From Halichondria panicea (taxonomy: Eukaryota; Porifera; Demospongiae; Suberitida; Halichondriidae), in contig NC_087380.1 of assembly GCF_963675165.1 (NCBI RefSeq), forward strand, positions 6,332,071-6,396,070: a DNA stretch of 64,000 nt, given 5' to 3'. Under the pieces are notes generated by a model, which was not told where the DNA came from, searched no databases, and worked only from the letters and a program-made list of their open reading frames with translations. The translations under genes were made by a program, and so were the position numbers. This document shows, one piece after another, positions 11,481 through 23,723 of the stretch (position 1 is the first letter of the stretch; every line of letters starts with the position of its first letter).

Positions 11481-13000
11481 GCAATGTACTGTGTGAAGAG
11501 ATAGCTAGACCTCTAATACGTGGCTCTTGATATGGAACAGGCTTCACCTGTTGGTCATTAGTGATCACAAATGTACTGTGAGGAGACTGTATAGCTAGTA
11601 CGCTACTTACGTACTTGTATTTAGTTTTATCAGGAGTGTACATTCCTGGTTTGTATTGGTGAACTAGTAACTATCATTGTCACAGATCTTAATGAAAATA
11701 CCGCAGGTGCTGATGCCTCGGTGGAGATGCCAAAGCTACATAACATAAAGCTACTAAAAGCTTTTATACACTCATTATATATGATGATTGAATGCAAACT
11801 CAAAGAGTGGGTAATGATCCACCATGATTGTTGTTAAAAACGATCGATGCCAAAAGTTCAAGTCTAAAATTAATGGCTGCAAGCAGAGCCTTGCAGCTCT
11901 CTTGCAGCTACCATCTGTCTTGCCCTTGTCAACAAGTGTCTATAGCGCTGTGTAGATCTAGTAACAAATCAGTGCGCCCTCAAGGCGGCGCAAGAGAGTT
12001 TATGAGGAATGCGGGAGTTTATGGTAGTTAAACCCCACCCAGTTGCTATGATACAGACCCCAAGCGGAGAATGTTGTGTGTATAAAAGCTATTAGCAAGT
12101 AGCTTTATGTTATGTAGCTTTGAAACCTCCGAGGCATAAGCACCCGCGGTACTTTCATTAATTAATCAATGATGTTCCAGGCATGTATCTACAATGTGGA
12201 AGTTTTAATAAGTATTTTGCATTTCCTGTCAACGAATACTGTATGCCGGGTAAATTTCGTTGGTGCAAATTTTTGTACAAACGACCTTTTGTATTTTAAT
12301 TCGTATGATGCAATTCAATATGAAATATACAAAAATAACCTGCTATACAGTAATTAAAAAAGGGGGTGGATCTGCAATGAGGTCAGAGTTTATAAATGTT
12401 GCTTCTTCGTTCGGCAGTGTACATACATGCAGCTTTGCAGCTCTTTCTGACTCTTGTAGCTAACAAACAGCTAGCCTTTAGTGCAAGGCTAACTCGAATA
12501 GAAAGTGTGCGCGAACAGATAGTGCTACAAAAGATTTTGAAGAGACTGCAACAGCTGAGTAAAACTAGCCAGTTTGCTAATCCACGAATCAAACTCCAAG
12601 GGAACGTGCATGGCTAGAAGCCTATAGAAGCTGTTATTTTTCGTCACATTGCAATCGCCGTTAAGCCACACAGTCAATTTTACCGTATCTCTTGTGCGGC
12701 TACGCCTCGAGGCATAATTACAAAATCAGGTACATATATACATCAGTATGTAAAGTCTATTTGCGTTGAGTTCGACCCCGGAAGTTATGTGGTCAATTAT
12801 GGCTTCATTTATGCTTTATGTGGTGGACAAGTATTCCTGGGACTTCTGCATGGAAAATGCTAACTTTTAGCTGGTTGGAGTTTTAGATAGAAGCGCTTTT
12901 TAACAAGGAATCCAATGGTATATGAAACTTTGAAGTATGACAAAGTTATGACAACTTTATGAAGGTCAAACTCACCACAAATATATTTTAATAGTGGTAC
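11481..13000. repeat. Non-coding repeats and degenerate X block 4
   Basis: 11481-12060 is mixed repeat sequence. From about 12060 an eroded X block follows, recognisable by CTATTAGCAAGTAGCTTTAT and GGGGGTGGATCTGCAATGAG but lacking the hairpin. Short open frames here overlap each other and match repeat sequence; none is supported as a gene. Confidence 0.5.
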
Positions 13001-14216
13001 CCCTTATTTGACCCTATGGACCTAGGTACGACCACTGGTGTCATATATACGTAAATGAAAATTTTACAACAATACCTCTGAATGTCCTGAATATGAGCTG
13101 TCAGGAGAGCAGTGCACAGTTTCAGGCACTTCAAAATCAATATCAAGGCTCTGTTGATAGAATGTAAATCATGCAGTGATCAGTAGTTACCAATATATGT
13201 ACTGTACGTGTAGCTCGTATGTTACTTCATACTTGTACCGTATAGCGGGTATTTTTCGTGGGGTAAAAAATTCGTTTGCTTCATTACATGCACTGTATTG
13301 CATGCGTTTCGGTAAACCACGCCTATGTTGCAATTGGTAAAATGTTCGTAGAGGTCAACTTGCTCAGAATTTTTCTCCAAAGAAAATTATCCGCTATACG
13401 GTAGTCAATTTTGTATTGGTGAACTCAAGTTATCATCTTTATCATATCAGATATCTTTTTTAGCGTGATAAAACACACCATGGCTCTAGGGACAATTGTA
13501 TTACCAATGGTGACATACATGAATCACACAAGAATATACCTGTGATATTATAGGTAGTGATTTTGTATGTCGTCGTAGTATTTTAGGTAGTGGTATTGTA
13601 GGTGGTAGTGTAGGTGGTAGTGTAGGTAGTAGTATTGTAGGTAGCCGTCCAAGACGTGGTAGTATTGGCTCATGATATCGAACAAGCTTCACCTGTTGGT
13701 CATTAGTGGTCACAAATGTACTGTGAGGAGACTGTATAGCTAGTACGCTACTTTAATACATACTTATTATGCCTCGGTGCGTAAGAGCCGTACATTTATG
13801 GTCTGAACTATGGTATCCATTTTAATTCGTGGATTTGCAAATAATGCTTCGCTCTTGAGTTATGCCTAGTTTAATTTGCTTACTTGGAATACCATTGCAG
13901 CCTTTTCAGAAGAGTGCGTAGCAAAACTTGTTCACCGAGTGTTGTTATTCTACTTAGTAGTTAGCTCTGCACTAGAACGCTAGCTATTAGTAGCTTCAAG
14001 AGTGAGAAGAGAGCTGCAAGGATCCACTGATGCATGCAGTTTATGTCAGCTGTAGCAGTCTACACACACACACACACACATTCTAGAGGGCGACACGAAG
14101 CGTTTTTCCTTTCCTGGCCAAAAATTTCAATATACAGTTGCGTAACAAATTACCCTAAAGGTAGGATTGTACTACATGTGCCATACATAAATCTTACAAG
14201 TACCTGACTCGCTTAC
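13001..14216. other. Non-coding repeats
   Basis: Contains a TA-flanked element (13238-13401), a short GTAGGTGGTAGT minisatellite near 13590-13640, and an AC-dinucleotide run near 14065. No gene seen. Confidence 0.5.
13238..13401. mobile_element. CCGTATAGCGGG-type MITE
   Basis: The termini CCGTATAGCGGGT and its near-complement (ATCCGCTATACGG) are flanked by TA. The empty form CTTGTAGTCTATTTG is seen in related repeats (near 6100). The same family, more eroded, sits in each X block. Confidence 0.65.
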
Positions 14217-14324
14217 CTCCTCATGATCATGAGGTGACTCACTACTCTCCTCTGTTACACTTGTCACTGTGGAATCAAACGTTCTCCCTGGTGATGGTGT
14301 AGTCTTGGATTCATCCTCCTCTCC
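14217..14324 (-). pseudogene. Solo DDG exon-5 cassette (108 b)
   Basis: AG acceptor, 36 codons (start GEEDESKTTPSPGR, end ESPHDHEE), donor GAG|GTAAGC. Phase 0 at both ends and no stop. The WYQRLF motif is absent. Confidence 0.5.
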
Positions 14325-14517
14325 CTATGCATGCAGTTTATGTCAGCTGTAGCAGTCTACACACACACACATTCTAGAGGGCAATTTGAAGCGTTTTTTC
14401 CTTTCCAGGCCAAGAACTCAATATATACAGTTACGTAACAAAATACCATGACCTGCTAGGTAGGATCGTACTACATGTACCATACATAAATCTTACAAGA
14501 ATACCCGACTTGCTTAC

Positions 14518-14595
14518 CTCCTCAGTTACACTTTTCACTATGGGATCAAACGTTCTCCCTGGTGATGGTGTAGTCTTGGATTCATCCTCCTCTCC
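14518..14595 (-). pseudogene. Solo DDG exon-5 cassette (78 b)
   Basis: TATATAG acceptor, 26 codons starting GEEDESKTTPSPGR, donor GAG|GTAAGC. Phase 0 at both ends, no stop. It is a close tandem relative of the cassette at 14217-14324. Confidence 0.5.
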
Positions 14596-15089
14596 CTATA
14601 TAAGAAGGCATACTAACCATAATAAAGAAAAAGTTGTGACAACTACAATGATAATTATGTCCAGGTGGTACTCTTTTTTCTGAGGTGTCAGTGTTAGAGT
14701 TAGGGTTTTTATGAAATAATTATACATTGCAAAACACAGTAGAAATGTGAACGGTGACAATTTTCAAGCCTAGGTGCTAATGGTACTATGAGTAGAGCTG
14801 TGTCTATTCCTGTGGCTACTGCATCGGTATATAGAGCAAAGCTATTCCCAGACAAAGCTAATCAAAACACGGCAGCTTGAGCGACACCTAACTTAATGAA
14901 AATCGCTCGGTCAGGAACCCAGAACAAGAATGTTTAATCTTTCATTAAACGTGACCCTATTGACCCTGGCGTTCCTCCTCTGGTTTCATATAACATTGTT
15001 TATCGAGTATGTATATAGTAGATTGTACTATGGTTGCACCAAAGATCAAAGGCTTCAGTTGTAGTTTATACTACTTATACAACCTGTCT

Positions 15090-15156
15090 GACCACAGCCA
15101 TGGTATATGGCTGTTATACCCTAGTGTATAACAGCCATATACCATGGCTTGTGGTC
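15090..15156. repeat. Near-perfect hairpin, ~30-bp arms
   Basis: GCCATGGTATATGGCTGTTA and its reverse complement face each other across a 4-base loop. The arms extend outward through GACCACA with one extra base on the right. Confidence 0.8.
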
Positions 15157-15843
15157 AAACTACATGTACAGCTAGAACTGAATACAGTATCCCACCTTTG
15201 CAACAAAATTGACACACTGTTTCAATTAAAACAATGACACACTACTCAATTCAATCAATATTAGCAATATTAGAGCTATATAGAGAGACTCCAATACAAA
15301 ACAGACTACTAATGATTTTAGTCAACATAAAAAGAGCCGAGTTCGAGCGATGAATAGTTCCAAAAAGGAGGCAAATTTGGAAGAACTCCGTGAACCGAAC
15401 GATACTGGTTTGTTTGTGTTGCTTTTTTTCAACTTTCAACATTGGTTGTCACAACCTGCTTATTACATTGCTGCATGGGACCAGGAGCATGGGTCCAGAT
15501 TGCCAAGTGTTTCTCAGACTAAAGAGACTGCACTGCACTGGGCCAGTACAGTAGGCTTGTGGAATGATATTTTCGGGTACATTTGCACTCTTTGTAGACA
15601 AGTAGCACCAGTGTACTTTCTTGAAGCGCCTTCTATAAAGATGCAGAAACACAGCCTTCACAATTGCTTGCTTGAATCATAGACGCTTGCTTGAATCAGC
15701 CATCGCTTTTTAAAAAGATAGCAAATTCATTGCATAGCTATAGCAACAGTGACGTCAAACAGTAGTTATAAGCATATTCATTGAAGAAGCATGACAGGAA
15801 GTAGCTAAACATAGTAGTACAGTTCTAAACATAGTACAAGCCA

Positions 15844-15979
15844 GTTAAACTATGGCCTCTCGTGGTATATTTGCTTTACACGCTCGAGTAATCAGATAAA
15901 CCAACTCGGCTGCGCCTCGTGGTTTATCAGATTACTCTCGCGTGTAAATCAAATATACCACTCGAGGCCATTGTTTAAC
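15844..15979. mobile_element. Hairpin element, ~60-bp arms
   Basis: The left arm begins GTTAAACTATGGCCTC; the right arm ends GAGGCCATTGTTTAAC. Both arms carry TGGTATATTTG and TCAGATAAACCA with a few mismatches. The loop is about 15 bases. No coding frame. Confidence 0.65.
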
Positions 15980-16088
15980 TATAACGAATACTAATATTAT
16001 AGTTGTAGTTTTGCAGTGTTCACCAATGCCGTGAGGTGACAGCTAGTATACTAGTTTCTATAATGAGCGATTACTGTACGGTGCATTT

Positions 16089-17880
16089 TTAGAAAAAACT
16101 AACCATCCGTTCCTGACTATATCTTCTTGATGAATGCCTTGGAAAGAATCGTTGGTACCACCTTTTCCCCCGTGTAGGTGACTCACTACTCTCCTCTGTT
16201 ACACTTGTCACTGTGGGCTCAACTGTTTCCCCTGGTGATGGTGTAGTCTTGGATTCAGCCTCTTCTCCCTATTTAAGAAGGCATACTAACCATAATAAAG
16301 CGATAAATACTCTGATATGTCCAGGTGCAGGTACTCTTTTTTACTCATGCTATTATCGACACTCACTGCTCTTTGTGATGTTCTCCAAGAAAATAATCGC
16401 TGATACCACTTTTTGTCGTGGCTTTCTTGGATTGTCTTTCCCCCTAACTCTTCCACATTAAAACCACCCGCACCGACAACAATTTTGCTCTGAACAGTTG
16501 TACCCGCTACAGAGACACCGCGATGAGGAGGAGATGGATTCTGATCCTCTCTCTGAATGAGCAAAGCTAGGGAAATAATATAGGAGTCACAATCTCAACA
16601 TACCTCAAAGATGATTTCACTTGTTGATCCATGAATTAATGACACCTTTAGCACAGAAGGAATTATTTGTGCAATTTGATCACACTGGTGAAATGATAAT
16701 TGTACTATCCCTAGGAAGAAAAAAATAAGCTGAATGGAACCATCCTCGATTGAATGCAAGTGTAAAGCGTAGACAGGTACTTTAAGAATCCTAGCAATAG
16801 CAGCCTTTAGGTCACGATAAATTGAAAGAGAATCAGTGTCAAGCTTGAAGCAAAGTTTCATTCGAGTTTTACCATCATCCAATCGGCTGATCTTGCAAGG
16901 CTTCACTACTTTCCATGTGTTGAGAAAATCTTTGAGCTCAGTGAAATACGTAGCCAAATTATGTCGATCGCTGTCAGCTCCATGAGCTGCAATCACGTCT
17001 TCTAGAATCTCAAAATCAAGGAATGACAAAAATGGAGAGATAATGATGAAGATTTCGTCAACACTAGCAGCCCTTCTGAGATCACCCTGCTGGTCAGCGA
17101 GCAGCATGTTACTCTCCTTATCAATCACAGCACGGGACGATCGATACGATGTGAGGAGGGCTACCAGGGAAAGCAAGTCAACAGTCTCACTCTTCTTCAA
17201 AGATTCTCTCGTTGCTGTTTGCAGGTTAGCAAACTTCTTCTCAATGGTTTTGATATCATTTGTCAGTTGCTGTTCATCATCGCTTCTATATTTCCTTTTC
17301 TCCCTGCGGCCAGTTTCTATGAGAGGGGGGAGGGGAGTTAACAGTAATAACTCTACCGGTATATATAAATATATAAAATTACCTGGAGGACAGTATTTCA
17401 GCTCCAACTTCTCTGCTAACTGTATTTCACCAACCTGAGCTGACCGTAGAGCATCAATCACTTGTTTCCATGAGGCTCCTCTTGTCACCCGTAGCCAATG
17501 GAGCAGGACTGCCTCTAATCGATCAGATGGATTGATTTTCCCCTGTTCGATTGCATCCAGGGTACCAGGAGTCAACCTCAGCTTCAGACCTATAGTCCGC
17601 CACTTAGCCCTTACTTCAAACAATTCTTCACATAGAGTATCCAAATCCTCTGTGTCTAAGCCTAGGGTTGTTCCTGTTCACAAAGATAGTGCAACACAAA
17701 TCTATATAATTATGTTCTCCTACATATTAATTATAGCTATATATAGATCTAGCTTTTAATATAAGGCAGAGTGTACAACAAGCAGCTAATATGATACAGA
17801 GTCCAATCTAATGATCAGAATAATTATGTCTGACCTTTCTGTTTCTGAATCTCAGGATCACCTCTAGAACTAGAAGCCAT
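16089..17880 (-). CDS. DDG1: death-domain protein, five exons
   Basis: Exons: 17880-17835, 17673-17383, 17316-16604, 16552-16367 and 16268-16089 (TAA). All introns are GT-AG and the exons sum to 1416 bases, 471 residues. Residues about 24-105 form a death domain (LFEVRAKW, LRLTPGTLDAIEQGK, LLHWLRVT), a homotypic adaptor fold of apoptosis and innate-immune signalling. A Lys-rich helix follows, then at about 190-350 a second region (FLDFEILEDVI, Y-ALHLHSIEDG) that I recall from many sponge and cnidarian immune-type proteins without a named function. Exons 4 and 5 form a low-complexity tail in which the K-WYQR motif occurs twice. The start is the ATG of exon 1 (MASSSRGDPEIQKQK), whose phase fits exon 2. 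Exon 5 could instead splice at ATG|GTTAGT. The partner and pathway are not visible. Confidence 0.75.
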
Positions 17881-17978
17881 ATGGATCTCTTGGTTTGTAA
17901 AGAGACAGGAACGCCCCTTGCCTTGGGGAAGCTGTGACTTTCCCTTAATGCTGCGCCCCCAACACATCCACAAAAATG

Positions 17979-18176
17979 TCATTGATTAAAATTACACACT
18001 GTCTCTATACATGTAGAGCTGGTTCTAGGAGAGCTAGTAGTGAGTGTTTGGACATCTCTACTGAACTGCACTTTCCTGGGGGTACCCGACCTCTGCCCCA
18101 GTCCTCTCCCCTCCTGGTCCACTGTGACCGTGGTACGCAGGGAGGAGGCCCTCACTCGACCATAACATGTCTGCAA
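17979..18176 (-). other. Conserved segment between SREK1-like 1 and DDG1
   Basis: On the minus strand a pyrimidine tract and AG precede an open frame starting LQTCYGRVRASSLRTTVTVD and ending at a stop 98 bases before the DDG1 start codon. The same segment lies in this position in the other units. It may be a terminal SREK1-like exon, a DDG 5' untranslated exon, or unrelated. RVRASSL is only faintly like the RVREAQSL segment that follows RRM2 in vertebrate SREK1, so I assign no function. Confidence 0.4.
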
Positions 18177-18495
18177 CTGCGAGGGGAAGGACGGTGTAAA
18201 TATAATAATTATCGCCACAAATGCAACAAATTGGTATAAATCAGTTGATTAAAATCAGTTGATATTTCTATGTTTGAATGCTCCTGGGTAAATTCTTTTG
18301 TTTCTGGACAAAATTATACTTCAGTTATAGACAATTTATTGAATGTGGACCTTAGCCGTTAGAGATACTCACCTAACCGAAAAGAAAATTTTTGCTGACT
18401 ACTGATAACTGTTTCTGAACAAAATAACACATTAAAATGTTTGGTAGAATTCATGTACATGCATGTACTTACTAAATTGACTAGCAACCCTTCAT

Positions 18496-20385
18496 CTGGT
18501 GGGTTGGGTCTCGTCTCCGGCCATCCTCACGTACTTGATCTCACCACAAGGCTGGAAGAAAGTGAGCACCTGTTCAGCCGTCATGTTGCTAGCCAGGTTG
18601 CCGACGTAGATGGTGCGTCATATCTCCTCGATCTTGGTGGGGTCTACGTTACCAGTGAGAGGGGGAGGTTGGGGGACCACCGTGCCCATCATGGATACGA
18701 GGGGGCAATGAGCTGGGATAGCTGGGGGGGGCAGGAGTGGGTAGTATCATGCATTAACGAGGGGGGCAGTGAGAGCTGGGGGGGTAGGTAATATCGTAAA
18801 TATAATTATATACACATGCATAGAATGCCTTATCTTGACGGAGCAAGGGTATCTAATGATGTTTATATGAACATAACACTGTCATTAAAGCAGGCATATA
18901 CAACTACATTGTAAGTTTGTTGTACATGGAAGCAAGAGAGGAATTTAAGTACTGTATAGCGCGAAATTTTCGAGGCATTTATATTTCGTGGAATGGCCTA
19001 TAAAAGCATTTCGTTGCACAATGTTCGCGAAATGACTGCTTACCGAAAACCACGCCTTTAAATCTTTGCACGTTATAGCAGAATTAAAGAAAAGTGTTTG
19101 TGGACTTGCTAATGCACGAAATCGCGAAACTTAAAATTTCGCGCTATACGGTATATTTCGAGCGCTAAAGCTAATCTTGCATGAATAGTAACTTACAGCT
19201 GCAGGGTTGAGAGCAGCTCCCATAGCCATGGAGGCTGGTCCAGTGGTTGCTGGTGCCCCCATAGAGGGAGGTGTCGGGAGGAGAGGTGCAGTGTGACCCA
19301 TTGGTTTGCTAGCGCTGTTGGCCAGGGCAATGGCCGGGGCTGCCAGGAACATGGCAGCTGAACCATCAGGAATCTCAGCTGCAGGGAGTGTTAAGACAAG
19401 CATGAAGACAGTTAATACACGTACACTGTAAGCTTGCTGTAATTAGGGTCTTACACAAACTCATACAAACTCACACATTTTTATTCTACCTTGTATCAAT
19501 GTGAAAGTGAAACGTTGCCCTTAACACTAGTTACTCAAAACTGTACCTGATTAGTCATTCTTTACTAGTTCAGAATGTTCCCACAATTGATCTTCTGTAC
19601 ACCGGATTTCTTTCCATTGCGCATTGCGAGTTTGTTTGCAACGCAATTAGGCTTGTACAGTGTCATTCGTAATAACTACACATATTTGAAACCCGTATAC
19701 ATGTACAGTAAGTTGAGATAAGATTGAATGCATCACCAAGGCAACTGCCCCAGCTCACCATGTCTTGATCGTGCTATGATGAGAGCTCTGTCTATGAGCA
19801 CAGTGTTGCTAAGGTGGAGACAAGCAGCTGCACTGTCTTCCTCCATGAAGTTGATGAAGCACACCTTGGAGAGGACACTCAGAGCAGCAAACTCCCTGCA
19901 TGGAGAGGAGGGGATAAAGTGGGGGGTGGCAGATTATGTGCTTGAAAAATGGATGCCATATAGTTGAGACCGTAAATGTACAGCCCTTACACACTAGCTG
20001 GGCGTGGCCAGGCCAACCGTTCTGACAGATGGCTGAAGGACACGCTTATTGTAAATCTCTAAACATTGATAAAAGACCATGCTGTACTTTATATCGTCCA
20101 TTGATACAATCACAGTTATTAAAAGAAAAGCAGACTTGAAAAGATTTAAAATACAACCGTATATAAATATAACGGGGAATGGAAGCATAATCCCCACTAA
20201 AATTACCTGGGTACTAGGTACAGGCTTTATTTTCTCCAAATGATACCCACTCACTCTCCACGTACTTACTCCTCAGGAAAGAGCCTCAGTTCCTCAATAT
20301 CTCCAAAGTAACTGAAAAGCTCCCTCATTTGTTGGAGGCCAGCAGAGGGTGACACATTGGTCACTTGGATCAGAGTAGTAGACAT
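18496..20385 (-). pseudogene. SREK1: SREK1-like copy 1, broken in RRM2
   Basis: Exons: 20385-20270, 19895-19759, 19378-19197 and 18721-18496. Exons 1-2 encode RRM1 (IQVTNVSPSAGLQQMRELF, IEELRLFP, KVCFINF, LIDRALII). Exon 3 is the Ala/Pro linker (EIPDGSAAMFLAAPAIALA, LLPTPP), and exon 4 begins RRM2 (DPTKIEEI, YVGNLASNMT). These match the order in vertebrate SREK1, a nuclear splicing regulator. Three lesions are seen in exon 4: one base fewer in a C run near its start, TGA in place of the Arg codon after KIEEI, and GT changed to AT at the donor. The RRM2 second-half exon found in other copies is deleted. Exons 1-3 remain open, so an RRM1-only product is conceivable. No SR-rich tail was found. 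Confidence 0.75.
18952..19153. mobile_element. CGTATAGCGCG-type MITE in intron 3 of copy 1
   Basis: Termini GTATAGCGCGAAATTTTCGAGG-like and AAATTTCGCGCTATACGG are flanked by TA. Copies are at the same place in SREK1-like copies 2 and 4, but copy 3 has an empty site. Confidence 0.75.
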
Positions 20386-20899
20386 GGCTAGCTACTATAA
20401 CTAGACACACTGTGCAGTTTCTATTCCATGTGCATGTACGTGCTGAGGCTGATTCGATCTTTACCCAATACACTTTTGTTTGTTTTACAGGGGGAGTACC
20501 CTCATAAACAGTTTTGTACAACCCTTTCAGTTGACAAAATCATCAATACAGACATTACATGTAGATCTAGCTACCTACAAATGTAATTAGGGCTTTCTAG
20601 ATAAAAATGCGTTAGGTTTGATTTACAAGATGTGATGCTGAAGGGCTATACTGACATGTAGACCAACAGAAAAATAAACATACAAAAAGACACGAAATGT
20701 TAAAGTTACACTACACCTACATGTATCAAGAAGACACACACACACACAACCACAATTAACGTTTTAGACCGACTCTGAAGTTTGACTATATTTGTTATTA
20801 TTTGGTTCAGAATTATCGATATCGATATCGTCAGAGCTTATCAATGTTGATTCTCTGTGAGTAGAAAGCAATCAATGATCATCAATGTACACAGTAAGT

Positions 20900-20954
20900 T
20901 AGCCTCGATCCCAGCCCGTCTTTCTCAATTGAGAACGGCCTGGAATCGAGGCTA
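20900..20954. mobile_element. Short hairpin element with 9-bp TSD
   Basis: TAGCCTCGATC...GAATCGAGGCTA, flanked on both sides by ACAGTAAGT. A 9-base duplication is typical of Mutator-like insertions. Sister copies at 25755, 26695, 33235 and 55751 share the same flanks, so the insertion predates the duplications. Confidence 0.75.
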
Positions 20955-21062
20955 ACAGTAAGTATAATTACAAAACTGGTGTCATACGTATATACATGAG
21001 AAGCTATATGCTAAATTGGAGTGCTAAATTTTCAGACACTTCAATACGGTCATGGTGGTATA

Positions 21063-21415
21063 CAGTAGACTCTCGTTAATCTGGTCACCCTTGGAACAGT
21101 GCAGCTTGGCTGGAATAGCGAGGTGACTGCATTTTAGAAAATAGCTACAGCTAAAAAGCGACCCTAATGACTAATTTTGCAGTTCTGTCTCGAGTCTATT
21201 TAAGTGCAATCAATTTTGCCAAACTATATACCCAAAACGGCCGTTATACATGTATAAAACCTATAGTTTTGGGCAGCCAGAACTGACCAGATATGGAATA
21301 GCGAGTGGCCGCACTTCAGGGCGAGTTTTGTGCAAGCTAGCAATCTGTACCAAACGAAACGACCGGTATATCGAGGTGACCGTATTCAGAGAACCAGAAT
21401 AGCGAGAGTCTACTG
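21063..21415. mobile_element. CAGTAGACTCTCG-type MITE (pogo/Tigger-like)
   Basis: Starts CAGTAGACTCTCGTTAATCT and ends AGCGAGAGTCTACTG, flanked by TA. The interior is non-coding. The terminal sequence style and TA duplication suggest a pogo/Tigger-derived MITE. Confidence 0.7.
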
Positions 21416-22131
21416 TATAATTAGTGGTGTGGTAATGTTCAGGCTTTTCATAACAAATTAATGTTCTGTTAGTCAGTCATCAGTCATCAGTGGTCACCAT
21501 GCAATGTACTGTGAGGAGATAGCTAGCTAGTATGCTACTACATATATACTTATAGTGTCATGATCGTTGTCAGAGATCTTAATTAGTGGTCAATCACGAT
21601 GTACAATTAACAAATACCATGACCCTTGTATTAACATTGATGAAAAGGTCGGTGAATTCAGTCGAGGCGAACGAGACAAACTCTGTTGTACGTATTCTAC
21701 TACTCGTAGTCTAATACTATTCGTGGTGTTAAGTGAACCTAACAATGTCTTAATCAGAATTTTTATGAAAAATTAGTGGTCTACTTAGTAGTTAGCTCTG
21801 CACTAGAACGCTAGCTATTGGTAGCTGCAAGAGTGAGAAGAGAGCTGCAAGGCTCTGCTGATGCAGCCATTAATTTTAGACTTGAACTTTTGGCATCAAT
21901 CGTTTTTAACAACAATCACGGTCGATCATTACCCACTCTTTGAGTTTGCATGCAGCAAAATTAATTAATGCAAAAATGTTCATCGTGTATATAAAACTAT
22001 TAGTAGCTTTATGTTATGTATAGCTTTGGCATTTCCACCAAGGTATCAGCACCCGCGGTGCTTTCCTTATATATGCCTTTTAATTGACCCTCCCTAGGTA
22101 CATGTACAAGCACTGGTGCCATACATACATA

Positions 22132-22338
22132 CCGTATAGCGGGTAATTTTCGGGGGACAAAATATTCGTGGTTCAGCAATATTGAGACATTTCGTGGGTA
22201 ATATTTTCGTGGTTTAGAGCTTGTACTGCAGGTAAAGGTAGGCAAGGTCGCTTCAATCGTGGGTAAAATATTCGTGGTCAGACCTCCCACCACAAAAACC
22301 ACGAATATTTTGCCCCACGAAAATTACGCGCTATACGG
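22132..22338. mobile_element. CCGTATAGCGGG-type MITE
   Basis: TA-flanked, with ends CCGTATAGCGGGTAATTTTC and GAAAATTACGCGCTATACGG. The corresponding place near 34610 lacks it. Confidence 0.7.
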
Positions 22339-23723
22339 TACATGAAACATGGGGGACCATCACTCTGTGGGTAGAACGCAATCAGTGATCACCAATGTAC
22401 TGTGTTTGGAGACGTAAAGCAATGAGTGATGTAAGCTGTGCTGTGCTAATGCCTCTCGCTGCTCAAAAAGCATCAGGTATAACGGGTATATTAATTATAT
22501 ATAGAAGAAGTTTGCTTTGTATAATGTATACCGTATACATGTAGCGCGAAATTTTCGAGGCACTTATATTTCGTGGAATGGCCTCTAAAAGCATTTCATT
22601 GTACAATGTTCGCGGAATGACTGCTTACCAGAAGCCACGCCTTTAATCTTTGCACGTTATAAAGAACAATTTTCGTAGACTTATTAAATTAAGCCCCTCG
22701 AAAATTTTGCGTTATACGAAATTAATGTTGTGCAATTGTTGACAATGAACACACACACACACACACATGCAGTTATTAAAAGAGGAGCTTAATGAAACAG
22801 AAGTCTATATATGGCTTAATGGACTGCACGACAAAATGTTTTCCTTTAAAACAAACAATCATCATAATGTTTGTATAAAAGCTATTAGCAAGTAGCTTTA
22901 TGTTATGAAACCTCCGAGGCATCAGCACCCGCGGTGTTTTCATTAATTAATCAATGATGTTCCAGGATAGAAGCATGTAGATCTACAATGTGGAAGTTTT
23001 AATAAGTATTTTGCATTAATTTCCTGTCAACGAATACTGTATGGCGGGTAATTTTCGTTGGTGCAAATTTTCGTACAAACGACCCTTTGTAATATTTTTA
23101 ATATTCGTACAGCTCGGATAGTGAAGTTGAATCTATCTTTTCGTATGATGCACTTCAATATGAAACATACGAAAATAACCTGCTATACAGTAATTAAAAA
23201 AGGGGGTGAATCTGCAATGAGGTCGGAGTTCGCAAAATTAATGTTGCTTCTGGCAGTGTACATACATGCAGCTTTGCAGCTCTTTTCCGACTCTTGTAGC
23301 TAACAAACAGCTAGCGCTTTAGTGCAAGGCTAATAACTCAAATAGAAAGTTTGTGCGAACAGATAGTGCTACAAAAGATTCTGAAGAGACTGCAACAGCT
23401 TTCACTGTGAGTAAAACTAGCCATAACTCGAGAAAGAAGCTGTAGTTTGCTAATCCACGAATCACAATCCAAGAGAACGTGGCTAGAAGCCTAGAGAAGC
23501 TGTTATTTTTCGTCGCATTGCAACCGTTGAGCAGTTACAGCTGAAACAGACACACAGTCAAATTTAATATCCCTCGTGCGGCTACGCCTTGAGGCATATT
23601 ACAAAATCAGCTACATATACATCAGTATGTAATAGTGTATCCCTTCAGAGTTTCATCTAATGGGGGGGGGGGGGCAGGGGTAACCTTCCCCCCTCCCAAA
23701 TTTTGTAGAATTATGACATATCA

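Larger units (their letters stand above)
14596..16088. other. Non-coding stretch with two palindromes
   Basis: 14596-15030 is X-block-like sequence. 15030-15980 is not repeated elsewhere in the window and carries hairpins at 15090-15156 and 15844-15979. Between them a 110-codon plus-strand frame (15350-15682) overlaps a 70-codon minus-strand frame (15449-15661). Neither resembles a family I know and neither has splice context I could confirm. Confidence 0.45.
20386..22544. other. Non-coding region 5' of SREK1-like 1
   Basis: Includes the likely promoter side of SREK1-like 1 (sequence conserved between units to about 20760), an AC-dinucleotide tract near 20735, a 9-bp-TSD hairpin, a TA-flanked CAGTAGACTCTCG element and a CCGTATAGCGGG element. 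No TATA box or other promoter motif could be assigned with confidence. No gene. Confidence 0.5.

Noticed and set aside
18441-18791. Plus-strand frame MVEFMYMHVLTKLTS..., repeated at 31113, 41615 and 52228
   Set aside because: Antisense to SREK1-like exon 4 and its donor intron; it recurs only because the gene is duplicated.
23058-23303. 81-codon plus-strand frame repeated nearly unchanged at 35511-35756 and 58161-58406, with a related one at 4009-4260
   Set aside because: It lies inside the X block, which is conserved along its whole length including non-coding parts. Blocks 1 and 3 do not keep the frame, and it resembles no known protein.
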